Part shown: positions 11,289 through 22,971 of the stretch, in pieces
Position numbering within the stretch: position 1 is the first letter of the stretch
Layout: the number at the start of each line of letters is the position of its first letter
Program-made: the position numbers and the translations under genes
Assembly: GCA_030407005.1 (NCBI GenBank)
Contig: JAUDYN010000007.1
Location: 1,984,001-2,048,000 of the forward strand
Length of the DNA stretch: 64,000 nucleotides
Origin: Desarmillaria ectypa
Taxonomy: Eukaryota > Basidiomycota > Agaricomycetes > Agaricales > Physalacriaceae
Direction of reading: 5' to 3'
Notes under the pieces: model-generated
The model's database searches: none
What the model was told of the DNA's origin: nothing
Seen by the model: the letters and a program-made list of their open reading frames with translations, nothing else

Positions 11289-14200
11289 TTAGATCTGTTT
11301 GTATTGCGCCATAAAATTCGACCACGAAACCTGTAGGTCATGATCCGGTGGCGCGCTGTACTCTCCAGGATGTTGCATAGTATACTGCCCATATCCAATT
11401 CTAACATTGGCCCCATTACCGTTGCTATATCCATAATACTCGGGCATAACATCCAACGTCATCCCATGCTGGTTCTGTGGGATATTATATGCCATGGCGC
11501 TCTCCGATTGAAGGGGCATGTGGGGGTATAACGGGTATTCCGCCAATTGATATTCCTGCTGCGGCTGAGGGGTATAGGTTTGCCACTGGTTCACAGATTC
11601 TTGCATCGATTGATAACCGCCTTGCGGCTCTTGAGTGATTGGTGAAACGGGGCCGGGCGGTGATGCAGGCTGAGACGCGGGACTAGAGCCTGCCTGGGAA
11701 GAAGGTGAAGAAGGCAGAGAAGATGTCCTCCGTGAAACCAATCGTGTCGCCCCACCTAAGGCTGCGAATTCATCAACTTCTTCTTTGACATGGACAACGG
11801 GATAGGGACGTGATATCGGGTCAGGCGGTACGAGCCCGCGCACCTTCGAAAGAGCCGTGTGCGCTCGTTCTTTGAGTTTCTGGAGGACCGCCTGCAGCAG
11901 AGGCATGAGACAGAAGTAACCAGAGAAGGAATCAAAGGTCGTACAAGTATTTTTACAGTCCTGGAACTTTCCGAAACTTGGGAGAAAAGTTGATGGGCGG
12001 ATTCTAGGTGCGACAATGCCGATGGGGCAAGGGCCATCTGGGCTTTCATAGCGATTGAACCAAGAACGATCTTATGCTAATTTAGTACTGAAACTCATAG
12101 AAGACAGGCAATGAGAACTTACTGCACAAGAAAAGACGTGGGTAAACAAAAACCACATGCGCTCCGTTAAGGCGGGATGTTGTTTGAATAGGCTCTCCAC
12201 CAGGCCCACGAACGAGCAAGCACTGGTATACGCAGCCAACACTGACTGCGCGTATTTGCTACCCATAGGATCTGAGGGATGATCCTCAAGGGCCTGTGCG
12301 AAGAACCCTCGATGCATATAAAAAAGTGCTTAAAGGAGATATGAGGTCAACTCCAATCGCAGAAGCGGAACGTCACGTACTGATCTCCTTGATCGCAAAT
12401 GCAATGTACCGCTGCATAGTCAATTGCGTCGAAGGTTGCTCAAGTTCCGGTCCCATTCTCGCACCGCCGAATCCAGGCACCTGGAGGCTCGGAGGAACAT
12501 AGTAAGACCGTACCTTTCTATCCAGATCTTGCAATGTTTTGTAGCTGGGTGGGCGCGCACCAAAAGCTTGATCATGGACAATAGACAGGCATTCCGAGGC
12601 AAATGTGTACTTCCAAGCAGAGACTGGTGAAAATGTTCAAAAAACCGGATGACGAGATATGATACCGGACTTACAACTCATTTCTCCATTGGTGTTATGA
12701 GTACCTGATGCATCTTGAGGAAACTTGGCATCCACATGAACATTAGCGAAAGATGGAGGCCTTCCATAAGTGAGAGACTGAATGAATGTCACATTCCAAT
12801 GATATCTCATCAGGAACAAGACTATTCACCTGCCATGAATCGTAGACATATAATTCCCAGAGAAGACAGCGTCTCCGGTAGGATTCTTCTGGATCAAGAT
12901 TCCACTTTCCACTATCACGATCTATGGGTGCAATCACCAATCATAAGGGCAAACTGTCAGTACACTGATGATGCTTACGGAGTCCAACCTGTGAATCGGG
13001 GTATCAGGCAACGAGCCACAAATTTAAAAAGACATTAAATGACAGACACTTTGCGCCAACTTCACTACGATTCCCATCATTACCCAGCGAGCTTCGGTGT
13101 CATTCCAAAACATGAAATGGCACATGATGAACTGTTTTATGCGTCATTAAGATGCTTGTATGATTCATGAATGAGGAACTCACTAATGCCTGTATCCCCG
13201 GTATTGACTGCTCCTCAAAGACAGAATTGATGGATAATGCGGCTTTTGCTAGTTGATAATATTGCATAGCTTCGGGTGAATGTGCTGGCAATTCGAGGTC
13301 CATCAGCGCACCCATGGCCAGGACCATGAAGAGCAGTGCTAGACTGTGAGAATTGATTGCCTCGCCATAAGGGTACTCTTGTTCATAGACAGGGCGAAAG
13401 ATGGTATCCAAATAGTCTTTCTGGTTGATGGGCGTATACCTATCAAGGCCAATGAGATAAAGTTCAAGAGATACGTGTGAAACAACTTACATCCAAGCCG
13501 CATGTCGGTAGTATTGTTCTTATGAAGATGTCTCAGCCTGGCTTCGGGGGCTGATAGCACAACCGAAGAAGACATACCTGACAGTCGTCTAGCCACAGAC
13601 GCGCTAGGTAAATAACCGTGTAGAGAGTGCCGAATCTCATCAGCACATCTGCTAACAGATGGAGTGAACGGAAATGCATGCTCAAGCCATGGCAGTTCCA
13701 CCGGGATTGTGATTTCAAAGTCTGTGGGCACGTCGCCATCTTCTTCGGAACCTTCTTCGTTCTAGAAATGTGGAAGCTCGAAGGTTAAAAACAAGGAATT
13801 TGCAATTCTTACCTTGAGGAGATACTGGAACGTGATGAGTTATGGAAGAGATCAGCGATTCAAAGACTTACCCAGGAATTGGCAGCTTGGCCAAAGAACG
13901 ACGATCGTCCTCGTTCTGATAGTGACCTGGAAATGGATGCTTGAGTGCAAGGACGGGAAGGTCAATTGAATCATACAGGGAGCCGAGGGCTTTGATTGCG
14001 TCTGCATTTTCCGCGTGGCTCTCCTTTTGAGTTTGCTCGTCAAGTCTCTCTCGTTCTAGCGGCCGCTTAATCTGTAAGAGCTCTTCGCTTAGTAAAGGAT
14101 GAGGACGAGGTGAGTTGAGAGAATGTGATTCAGCGAGGGCATCTTCGAGCTGTCGCACACGAGTAGATAATTGTCCAATCTTATCGTGGAGTGCTTCAGT

Positions 14201-14795
14201 ATTGGCGAGGACGAAACTAGGGCAACGATTTAATGAAACCAATCGACATTCCGTTACGTGAAGACACACCGATTTCCCTTGCCGGTCGTCAAAGACCCTG
14301 GATACAGTCATTACAACAAAGACCAGAAAAAATCCGGCGCATGAAATACCATCAGGACATATGGGACCACATCCTACACAGCAGGTTCTGAGATACTGAT
14401 GCCGCGTTGAAGGATAAATGTCATACCCTTTTTCACGCAATTGCTGGTGCACAAATAATAAGGATAGAGTTACCATAGATAGCGCGAAGATGCTTTACCT
14501 GCAAGGAAACACACGACTACACCTATACGGGGCGTGAGCCGCGGCTGGGAACAGAAGCAAAATAAATCGTACTTGAGCTTCAATCTAGATATTGTCCAAC
14601 AAATCAGCTTTCAGAGGGAGATAGCGAATACGCGTATCGCACCTCCTGCACTGTACAGAACAAGACAGGTATGAATAAGTCTCCCAGAGTCGGAATACAA
14701 GAACGCGACCACTGTACCTCGGCACAGCTGAGAGCAGCTCCCCTACGTTTATGTCGCTGGACTAAAGATGAGTCCTGTGGGTAGGCAGATGCCAT
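11289..14795 (-). CDS. Zn2Cys6 fungal transcription factor, paralog A
   Basis: Nuclear zinc-cluster regulator with a fungal-specific (xylanolytic-activator type) middle domain. Start MASAYPQDSS at 14795. The six-cysteine cluster is intact but split over six exons: 14718-14795 (ends SCAE), 14643-14650 (8 nt, C-R-R), 14573-14584 (12 nt), 14499-14522, 14427-14443 and 14350-14373. Together they read CAEC, six residues, C, five residues, CSNC, then GCGPICPD. Next exon DGSLTTGKGNR, then a coiled coil (IGQLSTRVRQLEDAL). The regulatory domain includes NSHSLALLFMVLAMGALMD, a TEARWVMMGIVVKLAQSV exon and GLHRDSGKWNLDPEESYRRR, CLLWELYVYDSWQ and the SLTYGRPPSFA motif. The Ser/Pro/Gln-rich tail ends at 11289. 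Phases join at every junction tested, so it appears functional. Target genes are unknown. Paralog B lies at 22972-26364. Confidence 0.85.
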
Positions 14796-16858
14796 AGGAT
14801 GGTTGTAGTAGTGGAGAGCGGTGAAGCGGTCAGCAACGAGCCATTCGAGGATACAGTGCGTGCTCAGATCTGAACCCAATACGGCAAGGATGCCGGCCAC
14901 GTTGTTCTTGTTTACCCCTCTCCGACCATTTGATTTCTTAGCTCTTACTTAGTACCCGAGCGTACTCGATAAAATTTATCTTTTCTACTATTCCCAATGG
15001 ATGTTCCGGGGGTCTATGTTTTTGATTTTTTGTTCTCCTGGTTCTACTCCAATCAAATCATGCCATTCGGTATCTGGTGGGTTCTCAGGTTCTTCCTTTT
15101 GCTTCTCTGTCGGCCCTGCAAAATACATACACTTATCAGTCAACCATCAGCTCCTTGCCACAAGCTAGCTTTCGCTGCCGACAATTGGGGAGGCCCCAGC
15201 GGCATCCGGAAAGGTCGACACTGGTCACGCTACTGTTTCACACATGCCCGGTAATATTATCTTGATCTAGAAAATCAGTCTTCCTCGTTCATGACGCTTT
15301 ATTACAACTCCGTGGAGTTCTTGGCATCGAGGTAGTATTGTATACTGCGAATTACCAAGAGTAGGAGGGACCCTTCAGGTATCTCTTTGCCCTTACTCAT
15401 TTGAAGGACACGGGAGGGTTGACAATACTGGTTCTGGCCTTCCCTGACTCGGGATATACTCTACCACCGTCCTTTGCCCGTAATTTCGCTTGCCCGCAAG
15501 TCCTTGTTATTTCCTAACGGGTCTCGGGCCACAATATATATTCAATCCCGGGTCAAACGAACTGGTCTAATCTTCTGCATCTTCCACGTCGGACGTATCG
15601 ACAGCCTTCGCTCATTCCTGGTATCCACGATCGGGTTACCTCGGTGAACATTTCAATTTCAGTGGCGATTAATAGTGTTGTGGCAATCTAGTCCGTCGTA
15701 CCAATCCCCCTTCTTGTCGAAAGGATAACTATCAGTCACATCAAGGCGGCATGTAGGTTCACTTAGTAAGAAAATGCCTGAGCCAATAGGGAGTACGCGG
15801 TCGTTCCTCGGAAACCTCGACGTCATTCGACTTGTTCTACGAATCTGTCTCTTCGTTCCCAGCGTTCTTGTTCGCTTCGACTTCCGAAGAACGGAAATGT
15901 ATGTCCTATCTGTATAAGACGCGGGCCTATCGAGTTGCGTGAACTTTTTCTCTCCAGCGAGTGAGATTCACCTTACCTGGCTCGAGTCTGGTTATCGGTC
16001 CTACACTGCGGGCGACGATGAGTACATTGGACATCTTTCTCGACTGGTTCTGTGTCTTCTCTCAGTCTTTCTGAAAAAGGTTTCGAACACCTAGGTACCG
16101 CCATGCACCTTTTTCATCCGACGAAAATACCGAATTCTTCACACGTTGTTCGGAAAGGCGGGATCATCGACGCTTTTGCAAGGGCGGCGGTTAACCGCAA
16201 TTCATAGTTAATCGAAACGTGTGGGTGACACTCCGTCGAAGACTTGCCACTGGACTGTGAAGCTACGGCTCCGGCGAGTTACCGTTCATGCAACGCCCGG
16301 TGGTCCGATCTTGTTACGACCCATTACCTGTTACCGGTTACCGTCCAAGCATATGTAAGTCGACGTCTGCTTGCTTACCCTACTTTGGTGGGGTCTACGC
16401 TTCAGGGCAAACCACGTGGAACTTATTTTTTCATACATTCTGTCAGACCGCACTGACAACGACAGCAAGCATTATTCAAACACGTCGCCTGACGTCAAGA
16501 TCTAGACCGTTTTCTCTCTGTGTACATACGGGCGGTTTGAGTTCTGGTACTACAGTGATCGCGATCATGGCAACTAGGGGAAGTTCAAATTACTGCGTAG
16601 ACATACAATAGCCGTAAGTATTTACTTTGTTTCTCCACTATGATATTGCTTTTGTACGCAAACCCGAGTCGTATGCAAGGTTATTTGCTTCCTAAGCTGG
16701 CGCATCCATATCAGGACTGCGCTGTCCAAAATGGCATCAGATGATGGGAGAACATCAACCCTGCGAGGGAGATTTTTGCTTCTCTTTTCTGCTTTCTTTT
16801 GCTGTCTCTATGTCACTTTTCATTTTCTTTGCTCTATCACCAGTTCATCTGTAACAAC
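14796..16858. other. Two-kilobase divergent intergenic region
   Basis: Separates transcription factor paralog A (minus) from the CUE/CCCH/SMR gene (plus). Small frames inside it lack family resemblance. The right half, about 15.0-16.8 kb, is pyrimidine-rich on the plus strand, as in long basidiomycete promoters or leaders. Unusually long for this otherwise compact locus. Confidence 0.5.
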
Positions 16859-19659
16859 ATGTCCTTACTATCGTTGCCTGAAGACCCGGGCAACTTTTCC
16901 GATTCTGGAGAGCACAATACTTTGTCCCAACCCAGATTTCCCCACACTCGTGCCCAACTGTCGGCCTTGGCGCGCCAGTCCAAACCCATAGATGGCTTTG
17001 AGGGTGACATCGACGGCGAAGAGATTCGAAGAGTCTCGTCGTCGTTGGTGAATCAGGTCGTGGATCTGCTGGTCGAGGAACGTGAAGACGAGCTCAAAGC
17101 GCTTGTGAAGGAATCCTTTGGTCTAGATGATGAGACTGTGCGCTATTTTTTTCTCGAGCAATATTTTTTTCTTGACTATGGGATAGGTGGAACAAGGTGT
17201 CTTAGATCTCATGCATAAGCACCGGGACGATGTTGCAGGTGTTCCGTTTCTCTTTCTGACGCCCATCCGTCGTCCTATTTCGAGACCGTCATCAAGGGCG
17301 TCTACTGCGTCGGGCCGCCTACATCAAGCTCGTCCAGAGACACCGTTGTCGGCGCCCAGCTCACCACGAGCTCTTGTATTTCGCCGACCTCACACCCCAC
17401 TCGCCTCGCCCCTTGCCGTCGGCCAGGCGTCGTCCTACATGTCGGCGCGCGGCAGTGACTACTCGCCTTCGTCGTCGCCCATTCTCTCACATGCCCAAGC
17501 AACTCATGCTCACACCCAGTTCACAGCCAGCCTACCAGCCTCGCCATTGTCGTCGCCGCGCCTGCTAAATGCCAAAGCCTCCGAGTTCAAGCCCATTCAA
17601 CGACCGCTCTCTGCTGCATCATCTAATCCAGGCCCTTTACGTGCAGATACCCCATCGCCAGATCTCTGGTCGCATAGTCCGTTTAGAGCCACGTCTAATC
17701 TCGCCATCGCAGCGCCTCTTCTTCCCGAGCAACCTTTGCTTACACGCTCGCTCACCCCCAGTTCCTCTCTTCGTTCTCCGCTCTTCCCTGATGAACACGA
17801 TAGTGACGATGAAGATCCTTTTGACCCCTTTGCTCAGAAGCCTGTTCCATCTTTTAATGCGTTCCATACCGCGGATTTCGATGCTCAGTGGTCCGGATCG
17901 TCTAATTCCTCTATGTCCCCCGAAGATCCCAGAATCGGGGAAATGCACAGCCAATTCCAAACCTCGTACGCTTCGTATGAATCATTACTCTCTGAAGACC
18001 CCCCAGAGGAGGATCCAGATGCAGATGCCGAAGCTGCTGCAGTGCTCACCGACGGAATGACGCCATTTGACGTCCTTAGTTCTGTTTTCGGTTCTACTCT
18101 CGCACCTTCCGAGTTGGAGGAGGCACTCGCCGCCAATGCATACGACTTTGATCGCGCGATGGCTTGGCTCGTTGATCGAGCTTTACCGTCTGTCCCTCAG
18201 AACCCTCAGGTTCGTATGCAGAACATGGGAGGCCGAGTAACTCTTGTCTCTAGAGAAACTGTCCGTGGTCGAGGAGGCTTCCAGGCCCAAAATGCACGGC
18301 CGGCCCCTAGATATGTTAATGGACGACCTGTTCAAGGAGGGAATAGAGTCTGCCGGTATTTCGTTGCTGGCGAGTGCCTTCGGGCGGACTGCAGATTCAG
18401 GTATAGTCCGTGTTCTACGTGTGATGCTCAAAACTGATTGTTGAAATTTCATCTAGTCATGATTTAGAGCGTGCCCTGTGTCGTTTTTGGCTCCGAGGAA
18501 CATGCGCAAAACAGGATAGCTGCGAATTTTTGCATCATCTACCTAAGGACGTTGATATAACGAGCCTGAATGTTGCCATGTCTCGTGCTAATGTAATGCC
18601 GGGCACCGGTCCGCTTGCTGCTCATGCGGCTGGACTAGAGGATTTCCCCGTCTTGGGATATGAAAACGGCAAAGGTAGGCGAGGAGGATACGTGGACAGG
18701 GCCTACGATCCCGGGCGAACGAGATTCGCCGCGGCTGTCAAAAAGCCGGTTCCCACAGTTCATGCTGATAGTCCCGCCCGCCGCGAGGCCATGGGCAGTT
18801 CAGCCGACAACCTTCATACTCGATCGGCGATTGTCGCACCCAAACCGTCGCCTCGACTTAAGCTCCGTCCTCCGGCGCTTCTACCCACGCTCCCCACGGG
18901 GGAGTCGGTGAATTCCTTGTACATGGCATACCGTGCTCGCGCTTTGCAACTTGGTGCAGCCCGAAATGCGTGTTTGTCTCGTGCCGCAGACGCATGGAGG
19001 CGAGGAGATGGTGCTGCGGCGAAGAGGTTCAGCAGGGAAGGACATGATTTGAACAGCAAGATGAGTGCAGAAATGGCGTCAGCTGCTGGGCACCTCGTTC
19101 GTGAGCGTACAACGCTGGCTGAGCAGGCCGTTAGAAACAGGGATGCCAGCTGGTCAGACGACCCCAGTGATCGAACAGCTCGAGGACGTGTCTGTGGTGG
19201 AGGTTACGGCGTTATCTTGGGAATTGCGCGAACCGATACTGGAGACGGTAAATTGACGCCTGAAGAGAGGACAGAGAGTATGCTTGATTTGCATGGGTTG
19301 CACTCGAATGAGGCGACTGAAGTTCTGGAAGATTTTTTATTGGCAGTGAGTCAACAGATGTTTCGTTTTCCTGAGTGCGGCTGACTCGGATGTTTCTCGT
19401 AGTTGGAGGCTGAGCACTTCTATGGTTTGGGTGAGTTGCGGCGTAATCACGGGATTTCCTTGGCATTGAGTTTGATTTTCTCGCAGCATACATTATTGTC
19501 GGCGAAGAAAAACACACTGGTTCACAAGATGTGGGTCGCGGGGCATCCCGAGCGCGACTAGCGACCGGCGTACGCGAATGGCTTCACCGATGGGGATACC
19601 CTTGGAGCGAGAGAGATGGCATAATATGTGTCGACGCACTGACGCATGCGTCTGAATAG
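16859..19659 (+). CDS. CUE/CCCH zinc-finger/DUF1771/SMR domain protein
   Basis: Start MSLLSLPEDPGNFSDSG at 16859. Domain order: an N-terminal helical segment (SSSLVNQVVDLLVEERED), a Ser/Pro-rich linker, a CUE-like helical domain (MTPFDVLSSVFGSTLAPSEL and FDRAMAWLVD, near 18057-18180), and two CCCH fingers joined across an intron near 18401-18455 (VCRYFVAGECLRADCRF then RFWLRGTCAKQDSCEFLHH). DUF1771 follows (YMAYRARALQLGAARNACLS), then a C-terminal SMR domain with the DLHGLHSNEATEVL motif, IIVGEEKHTGS and a terminal GIICVDAL. Four short introns; the last has GTGAGT and CGCAG ends. SMR domains cleave RNA, and proteins combining CUE and SMR (yeast Cue2, animal N4BP2) act at collided ribosomes. 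A role in ribosome-linked mRNA decay is therefore a reasonable inference. All core motifs are present. Confidence 0.85.
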
Positions 19660-20016
19660 AAGAAAACAATAATGGGATACCATGTATGAGGTGTTTTGAG
19701 TAGGCTGAGCAATAATTGGTGTACAATTATGATAGGGAAATACTGGGACCATTGATTCTTTGTAAGTATAGTCATTGATTTGTATATACTGACCTTTTGC
19801 ACATGTTTGGAATATACGTTTTCTTGTTGCTACAATGGTGGTAGCTGTGGTGGGTAACCGTGTAACATCCGAGTCGCATCGCCGAGTGGCTATATATCCC
19901 TGAGGAGTTGGAACACGTCGTGAAGGAACCACGTGCACCAATTCACATGGCAGGCGGTGGGCAGCCGAACGACCGGAGACCGCTGAAATTTGTTTCTACT
20001 TTCATTCACGACCACG

Positions 20017-21549
20017 ATGAACCTCCACGCTCAGTCCGAACAAACTGATGACCACCTAGAATTTGAAGTACCGCCTACCGCCATATCACAGGCCTTCCAT
20101 TCCCCTTCTTCTCCAAAGGCCCAACGACCATTTTCTATTGATCTCAGTCTTGAACTTGAACAGCAACTGGACATGGAATCACCCCCAGTAACACCCGCAT
20201 ACAATGCACAAACCCATGATACACGTCCGAAGCGTGAATCTCTTGACCCGCAGGTTCTTGCACATATTGTCATGCAACTCCGTCATTCATTAGCCGAAAT
20301 GACCAAAGAGCGGGACGATTTGCTCCAGCTTGTCTCGGGAGCGCACTCGAAGGAAGCAGAGCTAAAGGATACCCTGCAAGCCATAACAGAAAAGGCGACG
20401 GAGTTGGAAGAGGAGCTCATGATGGCGAGACGGAAAATGAAAGACGATGAGGATGCCATTGCGATGTTGCGGACCAAGGTGGAAGAGAGCAGGTATATCT
20501 CGACCTTGTCACTTTGTTGCTGTAACTTGTCGCTTACTATACTATCTAGACGTGGCCTTATGCGGCTCCAGTCTGAAAATCAGAACCGCAGACAAAGTGT
20601 AGGACCGATGCCGCTGGACTTGTCTCGTGCGGGTTTCAACAATTTAAGCACCCCCGGGTCGTCCAAGCGAGCCTCGTTCACGCCTGCTACAAGTTCTTAC
20701 ACAACACGTCCGAACGCTCATCGACGCATTTCATCAGTTTCTGATACTTGCATTGATGATCAGTCCTCGCAAACGCTAATCATCCCCCCGGAACTATCAG
20801 CCAACTCGTCCCGCCGAATATCGGGTCTCTATAATCGTTCTTCCCAAGCTGACAGAGATGTGTTCAATCTGGAGCTAGAAACGCTGCGGAAGGAACTGCG
20901 GGCGGTGAAGGATGAGCTTGAAGAGACCAAGCACGAGCTCTCGGAGGCTAATGAAGCCAAGGAAGCGTCTGACACGTGTGTAAACGCATTACGGGAATTT
21001 ATTTCCGAAAACAATGTTGGAACCGTCGACCTTGACGCCAGGGATGCTGTAAAGCTGCCCCCTTTGCCTGCCACCACAACCGGAGATGAGGCAGAGGCAA
21101 AGAAGGCGAATGCTGGATGGGGATTCAAGTTGTGGAAGGTCGATACCTCCGTAAAACCTGCCAACAGTTCTATCTCAACTGCAACAGCTTCTACAGTTTC
21201 ACCTGTTATCGCACCTTCCCCCCAATTGAATACCTCGCAGGTACCGCTCACACGAAAGATCGGTGGCTTCTTCAACTCCCGGGGGAGCAACTGTTCAACC
21301 GCTTCGAACATCTCCAATTCACCTCTTCAATCAAACGCCGCTACCGCTCAGGTTCCTCACCGCGATTCGGTTTACAGCTTCTCGGATGCGTCTTCCATGA
21401 ATGAACCATCGAGCCCTACGAGCGAAGGAGGCTCTCATAATGACGTGGTGGTGCGTTCATTATCGGACATGGGGAGTCTGGGTGGATCGTCACCTCTGTT
21501 CAGTAACGGAGTGGCAATGCACGTTGATAAGGAAGTTTTGGCATCATGA
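20017..21549 (+). CDS. Coiled-coil, Ser-rich protein of unknown function
   Basis: Start MNLHAQSEQTDDHLEFEV at 20017. About 490 residues once one intron (20493-20549, GTATAT to CTAG) is removed. It shows an acidic/proline N-terminus with SP and TP sites (SPPVTPAY), a coiled coil at about residues 75-155 (heptads such as EMTKERDDLLQLVSG and KATELEEELMMARRKM), a Ser/Thr-rich linker, a second coiled coil (LETLRKELRAVKDELEETKH), a KANAGWGFKLWKVD motif and a Ser-rich tail. I do not recognise a named family; the GFKLW-type motif and layout suggest a scaffold or cytoskeleton-linked protein, which is inference only. The intron is 57 nt, a multiple of three without an in-frame stop, so retention would add 19 residues between the coiled coils. 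Confidence 0.7.
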   Translation: MNLHAQSEQTDDHLEFEVPPTAISQAFHSPSSPKAQRPFSIDLSLELEQQLDMESPPVTPAYNAQTHDTRPKRESLDPQVLAHIVMQLRHSLAEMTKERDDLLQLVSGAHSKEAELKDTLQAITEKATELEEELMMARRKMKDDEDAIAMLRTKVEESRYISTLSLCCCNLSLTILSRRGLMRLQSENQNRRQSVGPMPLDLSRAGFNNLSTPGSSKRASFTPATSSYTTRPNAHRRISSVSDTCIDDQSSQTLIIPPELSANSSRRISGLYNRSSQADRDVFNLELETLRKELRAVKDELEETKHELSEANEAKEASDTCVNALREFISENNVGTVDLDARDAVKLPPLPATTTGDEAEAKKANAGWGFKLWKVDTSVKPANSSISTATASTVSPVIAPSPQLNTSQVPLTRKIGGFFNSRGSNCSTASNISNSPLQSNAATAQVPHRDSVYSFSDASSMNEPSSPTSEGGSHNDVVVRSLSDMGSLGGSSPLFSNGVAMHVDKEVLAS

Positions 21550-22971
21550 TGAGCGGTTAATGTATTTTTACCCGTTTGATCACTTACGACCATTATGAGC
21601 ATTATATTAGTCCATTGTCCCGACCTTTTTACTGCTACGATTCGAGTATGTAACTTTGAACTCGCAATAGTTTTGTATGCCAACATAACGGCTGGATTTG
21701 AACAAATTATACAGCTCGAGTATGCGAGGAGTCTATTTTCTAACGGAACAGCATTACGTGACAACTCTAAAACTTCCTTCCTACGCTAGAACATGGACCC
21801 TCGATGCAAGTATCTACGCAACAGAGAAATATCACCGACAGATTTTAACCCGCCAATTGCGGACGTCCGACCTTGATCTGCCTACTATCAGTGCCGTTAT
21901 CCCCGTTTCAAGGTGCCCATGATATCTAGTTTTCAATACTGGTCAGCCCGCCACACACCTTCATAGCTCGGTCTGCGCCGATCTTTTTTCCATGCTAGTC
22001 CCAGCTAATGGATCTACGGCTCCCTGTTTTCAACTTGTACACCGAGAGAGATACAGGGCCGACACGGGCTGAATTTATGGATCACTGTGATCCAGATACG
22101 TCTTTCCTCGGAGCCGCAGGATCATGGATTCGTCGGCGGATGCGTCATTACGTGGTCCTCGAACATCCTTGTATTATTGATATGGAAGTATCAAGTGAGC
22201 CCCTACCCCCAGTGGCGTCACATATCAAATAGAATCAAGTTCGTTGTTTCATCCAAGCGCCCGTGTGCATCTGCGAGAGATATTAACCGATATCTTTAGT
22301 ACTGTAGAAAACAACACTGTCAAAAAGATGCGGGGTAAAATTGAATATCAGCGACAAATCTGCGAATCCGATCGCGACTAGCCAGATCAGGTCACATACC
22401 CGACCAAGACACGTGGAAAAGATCCCACGTATCGCTGTTCTCGACTCCCAGGATAGCATGGTCTACGTCCAGCTCTGGCCTTCTGGGTCTTCTGTAGCAA
22501 GCTGAATACAAGGCAGTGTGGATGCTGTGTACCCTGTGGCTTTAGTCAGGCTGAAGATGGGCCATACAGATGGTAATCCAATTCCAAGTTTGTCCACTTC
22601 CAGTTAAAGGCAGTATCGACGGAGTCCACCATCATTTCCTTCCAGTTCGCATCTTATGCAATCATTCGGTGAAGGCGGCCGCCACCAGATTAGGTTTGGG
22701 ATTTGCCAGCTGTATTCTCCTGTGTTGTGCGAAACGCTGTGGTCGAGTACATTCTCTAAAAGGTGTACAGAGAGTGCTGGGGGTTTGAAAAGTTTTCAGA
22801 GCGACCAGGGACTTGCAGGGTGGAAGGAGGAAACTTGTCACAGCCACCGAACAACGGCAACACCGGCGGCGGTATTGTTTCCGCTTCCGCGGCATTAACT
22901 CCGGCAATTCGTCCTTGAAGTACCTGGAGCGAATTTGCAAAGCCGGTCCGCTTCCTGTGATTCCACCCACC
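21550..22971. other. Intergenic region without recognised gene
   Basis: 1.4 kb between the coiled-coil gene and transcription factor paralog B. It must contain paralog B's promoter. Frames here are short and unlike known families. No RNA gene or repeat seen. Confidence 0.5.

Noticed and set aside
14440..14580. Zinc cluster of paralog A first read as decayed (a Tyr in place of the third Cys)
   Set aside because: A GTACGA donor before that Tyr codon and an acceptor at 14523 restore the cysteine in frame, so the cluster is intact.
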